A stretch of DNA of 42,445 nucleotides from Micromonosporaceae bacterium (GTDB taxonomy: Bacteria > Actinomycetota > Actinomycetes > Mycobacteriales > Micromonosporaceae): NCBI GenBank assembly GCA_003543035.1, contig DPJL01000152.1:1-42445 (forward strand), written 5' to 3'. Under the pieces are notes generated by a model. The model ran no database searches, was not told the origin of the DNA, and saw only the letters and a list, made by a program, of their open reading frames with translations. A program made the translations under genes and the position numbers. Shown one piece after another: positions 7,528-14,504 of the stretch (the stretch's first letter is position 1; every line of letters begins with the position of its first letter).

Positions 7528-8142
7528 GTGGACATCAAGCTGTTCGGCGAGGTCTTTGTCACCCTGCTCGTGATCACCGACCCACCGGGCATGGTGCCCA
7601 TCTTCCTTGCGCTGACCGGCACCATGCCGGCCCGCGAGCGCCACAAGGCCGCCTTCAACGCCGTCGCGCTGGCCTTCGGGGTGATCGCTGTCTTCGCCAT
7701 CGGCGGCAAGACCATTCTCGGGTACCTGCATATCGACCTGCCCGCATTGCAGGGCGCAGGTGGCCTGCTGCTGATATTGGTGGCCTTGGAACTGCTCACC
7801 GGCAAGGCAGAGGACCCTAACGCACTGAACACCTCGAACGTCGCGCTCGTTCCGCTCGGCACTCCATTGCTCGCGGGGCCTGGCGCCATCGTGGCCACGA
7901 TGCTGTTCGTCCAGCGATCTTCGGGGCCCTCCCAGTACCTGGCGATCGCCGTGGCGATCGTGGCCGTGATGGTCGCGGTGTATCTGGTGCTGCGTTATTC
8001 GGGGGTGCTGGTGCGCATCCTCAAACCGAGTGGGATCGAGGTGCTCACCCGCATCGCCGGCCTGCTGCTGGCCGCGATCGCGGTGCAGCTGATGGCAGAC
8101 GCGATCGGCGCCTTTGTCGAGAAGTACAGCCAGACACACTGA
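7528..8142 (+). CDS. MarC-family integral membrane protein
   Basis: A 204-residue protein with six hydrophobic helices and the MarC signatures LLVITDPPGMVPIFLALT at the N-terminus, a central LGTPLLAGPGAI in the second half, and the closing ILTRIAGLLLAAIAVQ-like helix. MarC proteins (formerly thought to govern multiple antibiotic resistance) are inner-membrane proteins with unknown transport activity. It begins at GTG 7528, without a clear ribosome site, after a TATTAGT stretch, so leaderless initiation is possible. It is followed by the nuclease gene, whose reading frame is open into the MarC tail. Confidence 0.9.
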   Translation: MDIKLFGEVFVTLLVITDPPGMVPIFLALTGTMPARERHKAAFNAVALAFGVIAVFAIGGKTILGYLHIDLPALQGAGGLLLILVALELLTGKAEDPNALNTSNVALVPLGTPLLAGPGAIVATMLFVQRSSGPSQYLAIAVAIVAVMVAVYLVLRYSGVLVRILKPSGIEVLTRIAGLLLAAIAVQLMADAIGAFVEKYSQTH

Positions 8143-8188
8143 GCCCCCTTGCGCGGCGATGTCACACCCGGCTGGAAGCATCAGTGGG

Positions 8189-9055
8189 GTGAGGACACCG
8201 AAACCCAGATCTGAGCATGCGGGAGAGCAGCTGGGTTTCGACTTGATGCCCGAGCGACTTTTCGTGTGTACCCCGAGCAGGCTGGCCAATTTCACCGACT
8301 GCCCGAGACGCTATCGGCACACCTACCTCGATCGGCCCACCCCGTCCAAAGGCCCGGCTTGGGCGCACAACTCGGTCGGCGCCAGCGTTCACACCGCCCT
8401 GCGGAATTGGTGGGATCTCGCGCCGGAGCGCCGCAATCCGTCAGCCCTGGGTGTGCTGTTGCGGGCCACCTGGGTGCGCGAGGGTTATCGCGACGAAGCC
8501 CAGGAGCGGGAAGTTTTCGGGCGGGCGTTGCGGTGGCTCGAGACGTACGTTGGCGACCTTGATCCCGACTTCGAACCCCTTGCGGTGGAGCGCACAGTGG
8601 CCGCAAAGACCTCGGTGCTCGCCTTCAGCGGCCGGACGGACCGGATCGACCGGCGCGCAGATGAGCTCGTGATCGTCGACTACAAGACCGGACGGTCCGG
8701 ATTGGACAGTGACGACGCTCGCGGCTCGCAAGCGTTGGCGTTGTACGCCTTTGCCGCGGAGCGGACCTTCCGCCGCAAGTGCCTTAAGGTCGAGCTGCAT
8801 CATCTGCCGTCCGGGACGGTCGCCGCTCACGAGCACACCCCGGAATCCATTGCGCGGCAAGTGAAACGGGCGGAAGACACCGCCAAGGACATTGTGAGCG
8901 CGGAAAAGAGCCTGGCTGATGGGGTACCCCCGGATGAAGCTTTTCCGATGAGCCCAGGAGCCATGTGCAGTTGGTGTGACTTCCGCAAGGTGTGCCCGGC
9001 GGGCGAGCAGGCGCCGCAACGCGAGCCGTGGGCGGGGCTGGAAGTCAGGATTTAG
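8189..9055 (+). CDS. RecB-like PD-(D/E)XK nuclease with Fe-S cluster cysteines
   Basis: A protein of about 288 residues related to the AddB/Cas4/RecB exonuclease domain. It has an early SRLANFTDCPRRYRHTYL (first cluster Cys), catalytic motifs in SGRTDRIDR and VDYKTG (Asp...D-x-K), and a C-terminal CSWCDFRKVC, completing the Cys-x(n)-Cys-x2-Cys-x5-Cys pattern expected for a [4Fe-4S] cluster. It lacks a helicase domain, so it is a stand-alone nuclease, probably in DNA repair. The start is uncertain: GTG 8189 is chosen, but ATG 8159 or ATG 8246 (MPERLF) are possible. No CRISPR repeats or cas genes are nearby, so it is not a Cas4 of a local system. Confidence 0.87.
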   Translation: MRTPKPRSEHAGEQLGFDLMPERLFVCTPSRLANFTDCPRRYRHTYLDRPTPSKGPAWAHNSVGASVHTALRNWWDLAPERRNPSALGVLLRATWVREGYRDEAQEREVFGRALRWLETYVGDLDPDFEPLAVERTVAAKTSVLAFSGRTDRIDRRADELVIVDYKTGRSGLDSDDARGSQALALYAFAAERTFRRKCLKVELHHLPSGTVAAHEHTPESIARQVKRAEDTAKDIVSAEKSLADGVPPDEAFPMSPGAMCSWCDFRKVCPAGEQAPQREPWAGLEVRI

Positions 9056-9060
9056 CAGGA

Positions 9061-9495
9061 TTAGTCAAGCAGCGCAAGCTGTTTGCAGGCCGGGCAGAGA
9101 CCCCAGTAGGTCACCTCGGCCTCGTCGATGTCAAAGCCGTGCGTGACATTGGGATCGAGGCAGGGGGCGGAGCCGACCGCGCAGTCGACGTCGGCGATCT
9201 CGCCGCAGCCGCGGCACACGATGTGGTGGTGGTTGTCGCCGGTGCGAGCCTCGTAGCGAGCCGGGGATCCGGCGGGCTCAATGCGCCGGGCCAGACCGGC
9301 CCGGGCGAGTGCGCCAAGCACGTCGTAGATGGCTTGGGTGGAGACCGAGTCGAGCCGGGTGCGGGCCCGCCGGGTAATGTCGTCCACTTCGAGGTGGCCG
9401 CCATGGCTGAGGATATCGAGCACGGTGAGGCGAGGCTTGGTCACACGCAGACCATGCTCGCGAAGCAGACTCTCACCGGACGACATGCTCACCAT
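9061..9495 (-). CDS. Fur-family metalloregulator (FurA/CatR type)
   Basis: A 144-residue DNA-binding repressor. The N-terminal winged helix includes LREHGLRVTKPRLTVLDIL and the recognition helix near VSTQAIYDVLGAL; the metal sites are in DNHHHIVCRGCGEI and the C-terminal CPAC pair. This spacing fits the iron/peroxide-sensing actinobacterial FurA group, which often controls katG; no katG lies in the window. I start at ATG 9495 because TTACCT lies 6 bases upstream, as for the leaderless furA transcripts known in mycobacteria; ATG 9486 is the alternative. Its stop is 5 bases from the nuclease stop, convergent. Confidence 0.9.
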   Translation of the reverse strand: MVSMSSGESLLREHGLRVTKPRLTVLDILSHGGHLEVDDITRRARTRLDSVSTQAIYDVLGALARAGLARRIEPAGSPARYEARTGDNHHHIVCRGCGEIADVDCAVGSAPCLDPNVTHGFDIDEAEVTYWGLCPACKQLALLD

Positions 9496-9501
9496 TTCAC
9501 C

Positions 9502-9522
9502 AGGTAACTTGGATCGATTCAA
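9502..9522 (-). promoter_or_regulatory. Candidate Fur-family promoter and operator
   Basis: On the minus strand TTACCT (9502-9507) is 6 bases from ATG 9495. Directly upstream, 9509-9522 is a 14-base near-perfect palindrome (TTGGATCGATTCAA on the plus strand, one mismatched pair) in an A/T-rich patch. It is well placed for autorepression and could also affect the divergent DUF2231 gene. Confidence 0.4.
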
Positions 9523-9589
9523 ATAAAGGACCTGATACGTGGCCGGTGCCACTATCCGGACGGTGGTATGCCATCGAATCGGATCGGTC

Positions 9590-9595
9590 TACGCT
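9590..9595 (+). promoter_or_regulatory. Candidate -10 element of a leaderless promoter
   Basis: TACGCT, exactly 6 bases before ATG 9602; no Shine-Dalgarno sequence is seen. Confidence 0.42.
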
Positions 9596-9601
9596 CTGCA
9601 A

Positions 9602-10081
9602 ATGATCGACGAGTTGTTGGGGCTGCCGGCGCATCCGCTAATTGTGCATGCCGCCGTGATCTTCGGCCCGCTGCTGGTGGCGGCGGTCTTCGCGTATTCA
9701 CTTGTGCCGATGCTGCGGCGCCATCTCGGCTGGCTGGTAATCGCGCTGGCGGTGGCCGGCCCGGCCACGCTCTGGCTGGCCCGGCTCTCCGGTGAGGCGT
9801 TCCGCGAGCGGCAGATAAAGGCGGGTGCGCAGGGCGATCTGCTCAGGCAGATCAGCGAGCATCAGAATTTCGGCAACTGGGCGGCATGGACGGTCACCGT
9901 TCTCGGCGTCCTGGCAGTGTTGCTGGTGCTGGTCTGCACCGCGGCCGGAAAGAAGCCTGCCACGCCCGGTTCGCGAGCCGTCACCTATGGACTGATCCTG
10001 ATCACCCTCGTGGTTGGAGCGGCAGCCGGGTATTACACCTTCAAGACCGGGCACACCGGAGCCACCACCGTCTGGGGCTAG
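9602..10081 (+). CDS. DUF2231 membrane protein
   Basis: A 159-residue protein with four hydrophobic helices. The N-terminal LPAHPLIVHAAVIFGPLL is the HP...VH motif of DUF2231, a family of small membrane proteins sometimes linked to cytochromes or iron but without a known reaction. A loop with SEHQNFGNWAAWT precedes the third helix. ATG 9602 is chosen because it lies 6 bases after a TACGCT hexamer; the frame is open back to 9539, but that part overlaps the Fur operator region. Its stop overlaps the stop of the convergent small protein by 4 bases. Confidence 0.85.
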   Translation: MIDELLGLPAHPLIVHAAVIFGPLLVAAVFAYSLVPMLRRHLGWLVIALAVAGPATLWLARLSGEAFRERQIKAGAQGDLLRQISEHQNFGNWAAWTVTVLGVLAVLLVLVCTAAGKKPATPGSRAVTYGLILITLVVGAAAGYYTFKTGHTGATTVWG

Positions 10082-10350
10082 AAAAGCCTCGAACAGGCCA
10101 TCAGTACGACCACTGCCAAAGCAGCCAGCCCCAACGCGTAGGTGAAATGGGCGGCGCTGCGTTCGGCCAGATCGATCCCGTCATGGTCGAGGGCTGGGAG
10201 TTCACGCGGTGCCGCGACCGGCTCCTGTAACGGTGGTTGCCAGTCGACGGGCGGTGGCTTCGCGGCCGGTGGTCCGGAGTATGCGGCAGGGCGCAGGATC
10301 CGATCTGGGACAGGGTCGGGCCGGCGCCAGCCGGCGTCCTCTTCAGCCAT
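10078..10350 (-). CDS. Pro-rich protein with C-terminal membrane anchor
   Basis: A 90-residue protein: about 65 Pro/Ala-rich, acidic and Trp-containing residues (MAEEDAGWRRPDPVPDR at the start), then one membrane helix at about 70-88 ending in CSRLF, so a tail-anchored layout with the N-terminus in the cytosol. GAGG lies about 7 bases before ATG 10350. It converges on DUF2231 with a 4-base stop overlap and diverges from the small acidic protein with only 13 bases between the two starts. Function unknown. Confidence 0.65.
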   Translation of the reverse strand: MAEEDAGWRRPDPVPDRILRPAAYSGPPAAKPPPVDWQPPLQEPVAAPRELPALDHDGIDLAERSAAHFTYALGLAALAVVVLMACSRLF

Positions 10351-10356
10351 TAGGCT
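10351..10356 (+). promoter_or_regulatory. Candidate -10 element of a leaderless promoter
   Basis: TAGGCT immediately beside the divergent start codon and 7 bases before GTG 10364. With only 13 bases between the two genes, the rest of this promoter must lie inside the neighbouring coding region. Confidence 0.42.
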
Positions 10357-10363
10357 GCCTCTT

Positions 10364-10516
10364 GTGAGTTACGACGACGAGCGGGTCGTGATCTTCGACG
10401 AGGACCCTCCGGTGCTGCCGGAGCAGACGGCAGACGACACCGACCGCGGTTGGGGCGAGCGGGAGTCCGGCAACGACGACAGGCTGATCGAAGATCGCCC
10501 ACCGCACTGGGATTGA
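10364..10516 (+). CDS. Small acidic conserved actinobacterial protein
   Basis: A 50-residue, very acidic protein starting at GTG 10364 (VSYDDERVVIF). The body LPEQTADDTDRGWGE and the tail DRPPHWD look strongly conserved; I recall similar unnamed ~60-residue proteins in many actinomycetes with the same Asp-rich DDTDRGWGE and PPHWD ends. The frame is open further upstream to 10142, but that stretch is the shadow of the opposite gene. No domain of known function. It could be a protein-binding adaptor, which is inference. Confidence 0.65.
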   Translation: MSYDDERVVIFDEDPPVLPEQTADDTDRGWGERESGNDDRLIEDRPPHWD

Positions 10517-10564
10517 GCCCCGTCACCACCTACGCAGCATAGCCGCAAACGGACAAAACGCGTT

Positions 10565-10825
10565 TTAGGCGGCTGCGGGGCTCGTGCTAGGAGTGGCCGC
10601 GGGCTTGGAGTCTGCCTTCGGCTTGCTCTCACTGGCAGCAGAGGCACTCGCACGCGAGTCGGTGCGGTAGAAGCCGGAACCCTTGAAGACGACGCCGACA
10701 CCGGAGAAGAGCTTGCGCAGCCGACCCTCGCAGGCGGGGCACTCGGTCAGGGCCTCGTCGGTGAAAGACTGCACGGCCTCCAGCTGGTGGCCGCACGCGG
10801 TGCACGCATATTGGTAGGTCGGCAC
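10565..10825 (-). CDS. FmdB-family zinc-ribbon protein
   Basis: An 86-residue protein starting at GTG 10825 (VPTYQYACTACGH), with AAGGAG at a good distance upstream; the longer frame to 10870 is not supported. The ribbon is formed by CTACGH and CPACEG, followed by LRKLFSGVGVVFKGSGFYRTD, the classic FmdB/CxxC_CxxC_SSSS pattern. The tail is a low-complexity Ser/Ala/Lys region. FmdB proteins were proposed as regulators of formamidase operons, but most are of unknown function. It lies next to 5-formyltetrahydrofolate cyclo-ligase on the same strand, a common pairing. Confidence 0.9.
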   Translation of the reverse strand: MPTYQYACTACGHQLEAVQSFTDEALTECPACEGRLRKLFSGVGVVFKGSGFYRTDSRASASAASESKPKADSKPAATPSTSPAAA

Positions 10826-10880
10826 GCTCGTCTCCTTGGCACTCTCGAAACCAGAGTGCCAATAGTGCACGATCGAGAGG

Positions 10881-11423
10881 TCAAATGTCTAACCCCTGGA
10901 CCCCGGATGGGGTCAACGCCACTTGTACGCGGCGATCATGCGGCTCATGTGGCACCCGCGCCAAGACTTCGCCGTCGTGCAGGAGAGCGACCACAAGCGC
11001 GCTCGAGGAGACCCGGGCGAGCGCCCGATCGTAGCTGCCGCCGCCCCGGCCCAACCGGTATCCGCGCACGTCAACGGCCACGGCAGGGACGATGATCAGG
11101 TCGGCTTCGGTGATCGCTTTGAGGCCGAGCAGCGAGCCGTCGTCGTAGAGCGCCCAATCCAGATCCTTGTCCGGCAGCAGAACGGGCAGCATCAGCCTGG
11201 GTACCAGGTGCGCTATGAGATCTGGCATGCCCGGGCCGCCGGGCTCGCTGCCGAACGGGGTGTATGCGGCGACGGTCGTTGGCTGGTACCCGCCGAGGAA
11301 GGTTTTCAAATGCCCGGAAAGTTTGCTGGCGGCAGCCGTGAGCTGCGCGGGTGTCATTTCGGCACGCGCGCTGAGCAGTCGTCGGCGGAGGGTTTTCTTG
11401 GCGTCCATCTTGAGGGCAAGCAT
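10881..11423 (-). CDS. 5-formyltetrahydrofolate cyclo-ligase
   Basis: A 180-residue cytosolic enzyme that converts 5-formyl-THF to 5,10-methenyl-THF with ATP, recycling folate. Seen: the N-terminal KKTLRRRLLSAR, a substrate-binding VAAYTPFGSEPG, and the family signature RGYRLGRGGGSYDRAL, which holds the ATP-binding Gly loop. Start at ATG 11423 or ATG 11408 (MDAKKTL); neither has a strong ribosome site. Upstream of FmdB on the same strand with a 55-base gap to its start, and divergent from the GGDEF gene, 30 bases away. Confidence 0.9.
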   Translation of the reverse strand: MLALKMDAKKTLRRRLLSARAEMTPAQLTAAASKLSGHLKTFLGGYQPTTVAAYTPFGSEPGGPGMPDLIAHLVPRLMLPVLLPDKDLDWALYDDGSLLGLKAITEADLIIVPAVAVDVRGYRLGRGGGSYDRALARVSSSALVVALLHDGEVLARVPHEPHDRRVQVALTPSGVQGLDI

Positions 11424-11453
11424 CGCATCCGGCGGCGCTCTCGTTGACTAGGC

Positions 11454-13565
11454 GTGACTCTGCGTGCACGGCTGACAGCGGCGTTCCTGGTAATGGTCCT
11501 TGGCCCGGTCCTGATCGGGGCGGTGTTTGTGGGTACCACCGTCACCAAGGTCGGGCAGGACCGAGTCGCGGAACGGCTGGACCACGCCGCTAATGCGGTG
11601 AGGACGTCGCTCGGAGCGCTCTGCGGGCAGCTGCTGACCGTGGTTGACGCGGTAGCCGCCGCACCGCAAGACCAGCGGCTCGCGCTGGCCGGGCAGTTTG
11701 TCGCGCGTGGACTGACCAGCGGCATCCACATAGATCAGACTTCCGGCGAAGAGACCACAGCGGCCGCACCACCGCCGCCGTGGGCCGACTGTGCCGGGCC
11801 TGGCGACTTCGAGATGGTGACCGGTTTCGAGGCACTTGCTGCGCGGGTGGTGCTCCCTGACGGCCAAACGAGCATCTCGGCAGCGATCACTGTGGACGAC
11901 GATCTCGTGCGCAGACTCAGCGGCGCAAGCGGAGCCGAGGTGACGTTGCTGGCTGGTTTGGGCAAACCCTTGCCGGACAACGGTGAGGTGGTCGGCATGC
12001 GGCCGGTGGCAGCACTCGATCCTTTACCGCCAACACATTCCACTTTGGACAATGCCATCGCCGTTGCCGAAGTGGCCACTTCACTGGCCGATGGCGGGGC
12101 GGGCCGGACCGCCGATGGCGATCTCGTGCGACGGCTCGGGCCGGTGCCTGGAGAGCCGTTGGCAGTGGCGGTCTCGCTACGCGCCGACCCGCCACGCGAG
12201 ACCTACTTGCTGCTGATCCTGGTCGTGCTGATCACCGCGCTTACCGCGGTGGTCGCGGCCTGGTGGCTGGCACGAACCGCGACGAGTCCACTGGTGGGTC
12301 TGGCCGCCGCTGCCGACCGCGTCGCCGCGGGCGACCTGCAGACCCGGGTGACCGTCAGGAGCAGCGATGAGATTGGCAGGCTTGCCACCGCTTTCAATCA
12401 CATGACCCGTGAGCTGGACACCTACGTCACCGCTTTGACGGCAAGCCGAGATCAACTGCGGGGCCATTTGGGAGTACTGGGTGACACCCTGTCGAGTACC
12501 CACGACCTGGACCGGATCCTGCAGGTGATCCTGCAGACCGCGCGGCACGCCACCGGGGCGTCCGGCGGCGTGGTCCTGCTCGCCGAGCCGAATGGTGAGC
12601 TGGTCGGCAAGTGTGCCGAGGGCCTGCGCATCGACGTGAGTCAGGTGCGAGTGCCGATCGGGCAAGGTCTGACCGGATCGGTGGCCGCAACCGGCGTGCC
12701 GCGGCTCGGTCGCATCGAGCGCGATGGACCGCGGCTGGACGCGGGTGAGCCGGAGTGCCGGACGTACATGGTGGTGCCATTCTCGGCGCCCGGCCTCACC
12801 TCGCTTGGCGATGGCGGCATGCGGCCTGCGTTGCCTGCCGCGCGGGGCGTGCTCGCGCTCTACGACCGGCTTGGCCGTTCGTCGGACTGCGACGAGTTCG
12901 ACGATCAGGATCTGATGACCTTGCGTACTTTCGCCGGTCAGGCGGCCGTCGCGGTGGACAACGTCCGCGTGCATGAGGAGGCGCAACGGCTCAGCGTGAC
13001 CGACTCGCTGACCGGGTTGTTCAACTACCGGTCGTTGCGGGAGACGTTGCGGCGCGAGGCAGACCGGGCCGGCCGGTTCGGGCGCAAGCTTTCCGTACTC
13101 GCGTTGGACCTCGATCACTTCAAGGAAATCAACGATCGCTACGGGCATGCCGCCGGCGATGCGGTGCTGACCGAATTCGCCCTGCGGATCAAATATGAGA
13201 TCCGCGACGTCGATGTGGCCTTCCGCCAAGGCGGCGAAGAGTTCGTGATCCTGCTGCCGGAAACCGACGACATCGGTGGCATCGCTGTCGCTGAACGACT
13301 TTGCACCGCGATTCGCGATACACCGATCACCGTGCTGGAAGGCATCACCGTCTCGGTGACGGTCTCGATAGGCGTCGCTGTCCTGCCAGATCATGGACAG
13401 GGCGGGGCGGCTCTACTGCGAGCCGCTGACGAGGCACTTTATGCGGCCAAGACGGCCGGCCGGGACACCTTCCGCGTTGCCGGGGACGCTCTTTGCGCGA
13501 TCGGGAACACTGTCGGCGGCGCGTCGAGCAGCCCACAGGCGCCGAGGCAGGCTCAGGGCCGTTAG
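11454..13565 (+). CDS. Membrane diguanylate cyclase (HAMP-GAF-GGDEF)
   Basis: A 703-residue sensor that should make cyclic-di-GMP from GTP. Order: membrane helix 1 (about 8-28), outer sensor region (30-245), helix 2 (250-271), HAMP (272-325), GAF (345-505) and GGDEF (512-675). The active site is GGEEF at 593-597. A feedback I-site, Arg584-x-x-Asp587, lies five residues before it, so product inhibition is likely. The GTP/metal residues in LALDLDHFKEIND are present, so the enzyme looks active. The C-terminal ~28 residues are low-complexity. GTG start 11454; no clear Shine-Dalgarno sequence. It ends 9 bases before galU. Confidence 0.92.
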   Translation: MTLRARLTAAFLVMVLGPVLIGAVFVGTTVTKVGQDRVAERLDHAANAVRTSLGALCGQLLTVVDAVAAAPQDQRLALAGQFVARGLTSGIHIDQTSGEETTAAAPPPPWADCAGPGDFEMVTGFEALAARVVLPDGQTSISAAITVDDDLVRRLSGASGAEVTLLAGLGKPLPDNGEVVGMRPVAALDPLPPTHSTLDNAIAVAEVATSLADGGAGRTADGDLVRRLGPVPGEPLAVAVSLRADPPRETYLLLILVVLITALTAVVAAWWLARTATSPLVGLAAAADRVAAGDLQTRVTVRSSDEIGRLATAFNHMTRELDTYVTALTASRDQLRGHLGVLGDTLSSTHDLDRILQVILQTARHATGASGGVVLLAEPNGELVGKCAEGLRIDVSQVRVPIGQGLTGSVAATGVPRLGRIERDGPRLDAGEPECRTYMVVPFSAPGLTSLGDGGMRPALPAARGVLALYDRLGRSSDCDEFDDQDLMTLRTFAGQAAVAVDNVRVHEEAQRLSVTDSLTGLFNYRSLRETLRREADRAGRFGRKLSVLALDLDHFKEINDRYGHAAGDAVLTEFALRIKYEIRDVDVAFRQGGEEFVILLPETDDIGGIAVAERLCTAIRDTPITVLEGITVSVTVSIGVAVLPDHGQGGAALLRAADEALYAAKTAGRDTFRVAGDALCAIGNTVGGASSSPQAPRQAQGR

Positions 13566-13568
13566 TCT
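13563..13568 (+). promoter_or_regulatory. Candidate -10 element of a leaderless promoter for galU
   Basis: TAGTCT overlapping the stop codon of the GGDEF gene and exactly 6 bases before the galU ATG at 13575. It would let the galU-glp-rimJ unit be transcribed separately from the GGDEF gene. Confidence 0.42.
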
Positions 13569-13574
13569 CGCGGC

Positions 13575-14504
13575 ATGTCGGAGCGCACCCCCATTCGTGC
13601 TGTCAAGGCTGTCATCCCGGCCGCAGGCCTGGCCACTCGCTTCCTTCCGGCTACCAAAGCCGTGCCCAAGGAGCTGTTGCCGGTGGTCGACCGGCCGGTG
13701 CTGCAGTACATCGTGGAAGAGGCCGCGGCAGCGGGCATCAACGACGTTCTCCTGATCACCGGCCGCGGTAAAACGAGCATGGTGGATCATTTCGATCCGC
13801 ACCCGTACCTGGAGTCGAGGCTGGAGGCCAAGGGCGACCTGGTGCGCCTCGCCGCGGTGCGCCGGACCTCCGATCTGGCCGAGATCTACACCTGCCGTCA
13901 GGGCGAGCCGCTCGGCCTCGGTCATGCCATTTCCTATGCCGAGTCGCATGTGGGGACTCTGCCTTTCGCTGTGCTGCTGGGTGACGAGTTCACCGAAGAG
14001 GGATCACAGCTGCTGCCGCAGATGATCGATCTGCAGGCGCAGACCGGTGGCATCGTGCTCGCGTTCATCGAGATCCCGTGGGACGAGGTGAACCGGTACG
14101 GCATCGCGTCGGTCGAGCCGCCAGAAGAAGGCCCCTCCTTCGGCGACGACGTGGTCCGGGTGACGGGGCTGGTGGAGAAACCGCCGATCGGCGAGGCGCC
14201 AAGCAACCTGGCTGTCGTCGGCCGCTACGTGCTGCCCGCCGGGATCTTCGACGCCATCCGGCGTACGAAACCCGGCAGTGGCGGCGAAATCCAGCTCACC
14301 GATGCCATGGCACTGATGCTTGCCGAAGGCACCCCGGTGCACGGCATCATCTATCGCGGCGTCCGCTATGACACCGGCATGCCGTTGGGCTACCTGCAGA
14401 CCATCGTGCAGCTTGCCAGCCAGCGGGAGGACCTAGGCCCCGCATTCAGCCAGTGGCTTCGTGAATTTGTGGGATCGATGCCTGCCGGAGGGAATGCTGC
14501 ATGA
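13575..14504 (+). CDS. galU: UTP-glucose-1-phosphate uridylyltransferase
   Basis: A 309-residue enzyme that forms UDP-glucose from UTP and glucose-1-phosphate, feeding glycan and trehalose synthesis. The N-terminal KAVIPAAGLATRFLPATKA with PKELLPVVDRP is the nucleotide-binding and active-site signature; FAVLLGDEF holds the metal-binding Asp; FVEKP appears as LVEKPP, and KPGSGGEIQLTDA is typical. Length is normal for bacterial GalU. ATG 13575, 6 bases after a -10-like hexamer. Its last 4 bases overlap the start of the gephyrin-like gene (ATGA), and rimJ is coupled in turn. Confidence 0.95.
   Translation: MSERTPIRAVKAVIPAAGLATRFLPATKAVPKELLPVVDRPVLQYIVEEAAAAGINDVLLITGRGKTSMVDHFDPHPYLESRLEAKGDLVRLAAVRRTSDLAEIYTCRQGEPLGLGHAISYAESHVGTLPFAVLLGDEFTEEGSQLLPQMIDLQAQTGGIVLAFIEIPWDEVNRYGIASVEPPEEGPSFGDDVVRVTGLVEKPPIGEAPSNLAVVGRYVLPAGIFDAIRRTKPGSGGEIQLTDAMALMLAEGTPVHGIIYRGVRYDTGMPLGYLQTIVQLASQREDLGPAFSQWLREFVGSMPAGGNAA

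Noticed and set aside
7264..8295. A 343-residue minus-strand frame across MarC and its neighbours
   Set aside because: It covers a clear MarC gene; the sequence is rich in His, Gln and Asp without domain features.
8189..9055. Cas4 of a CRISPR system
   Set aside because: Cas4-like motifs are shared by RecB-type nucleases; there are no CRISPR repeats and no other cas genes in the window.
12177..13394. A 405-residue open frame antisense to the GGDEF gene
   Set aside because: It lies fully opposite a gene with intact HAMP, GAF and GGDEF motifs; its His/Gln/Arg-rich composition is that of a shadow in G/C-rich DNA.
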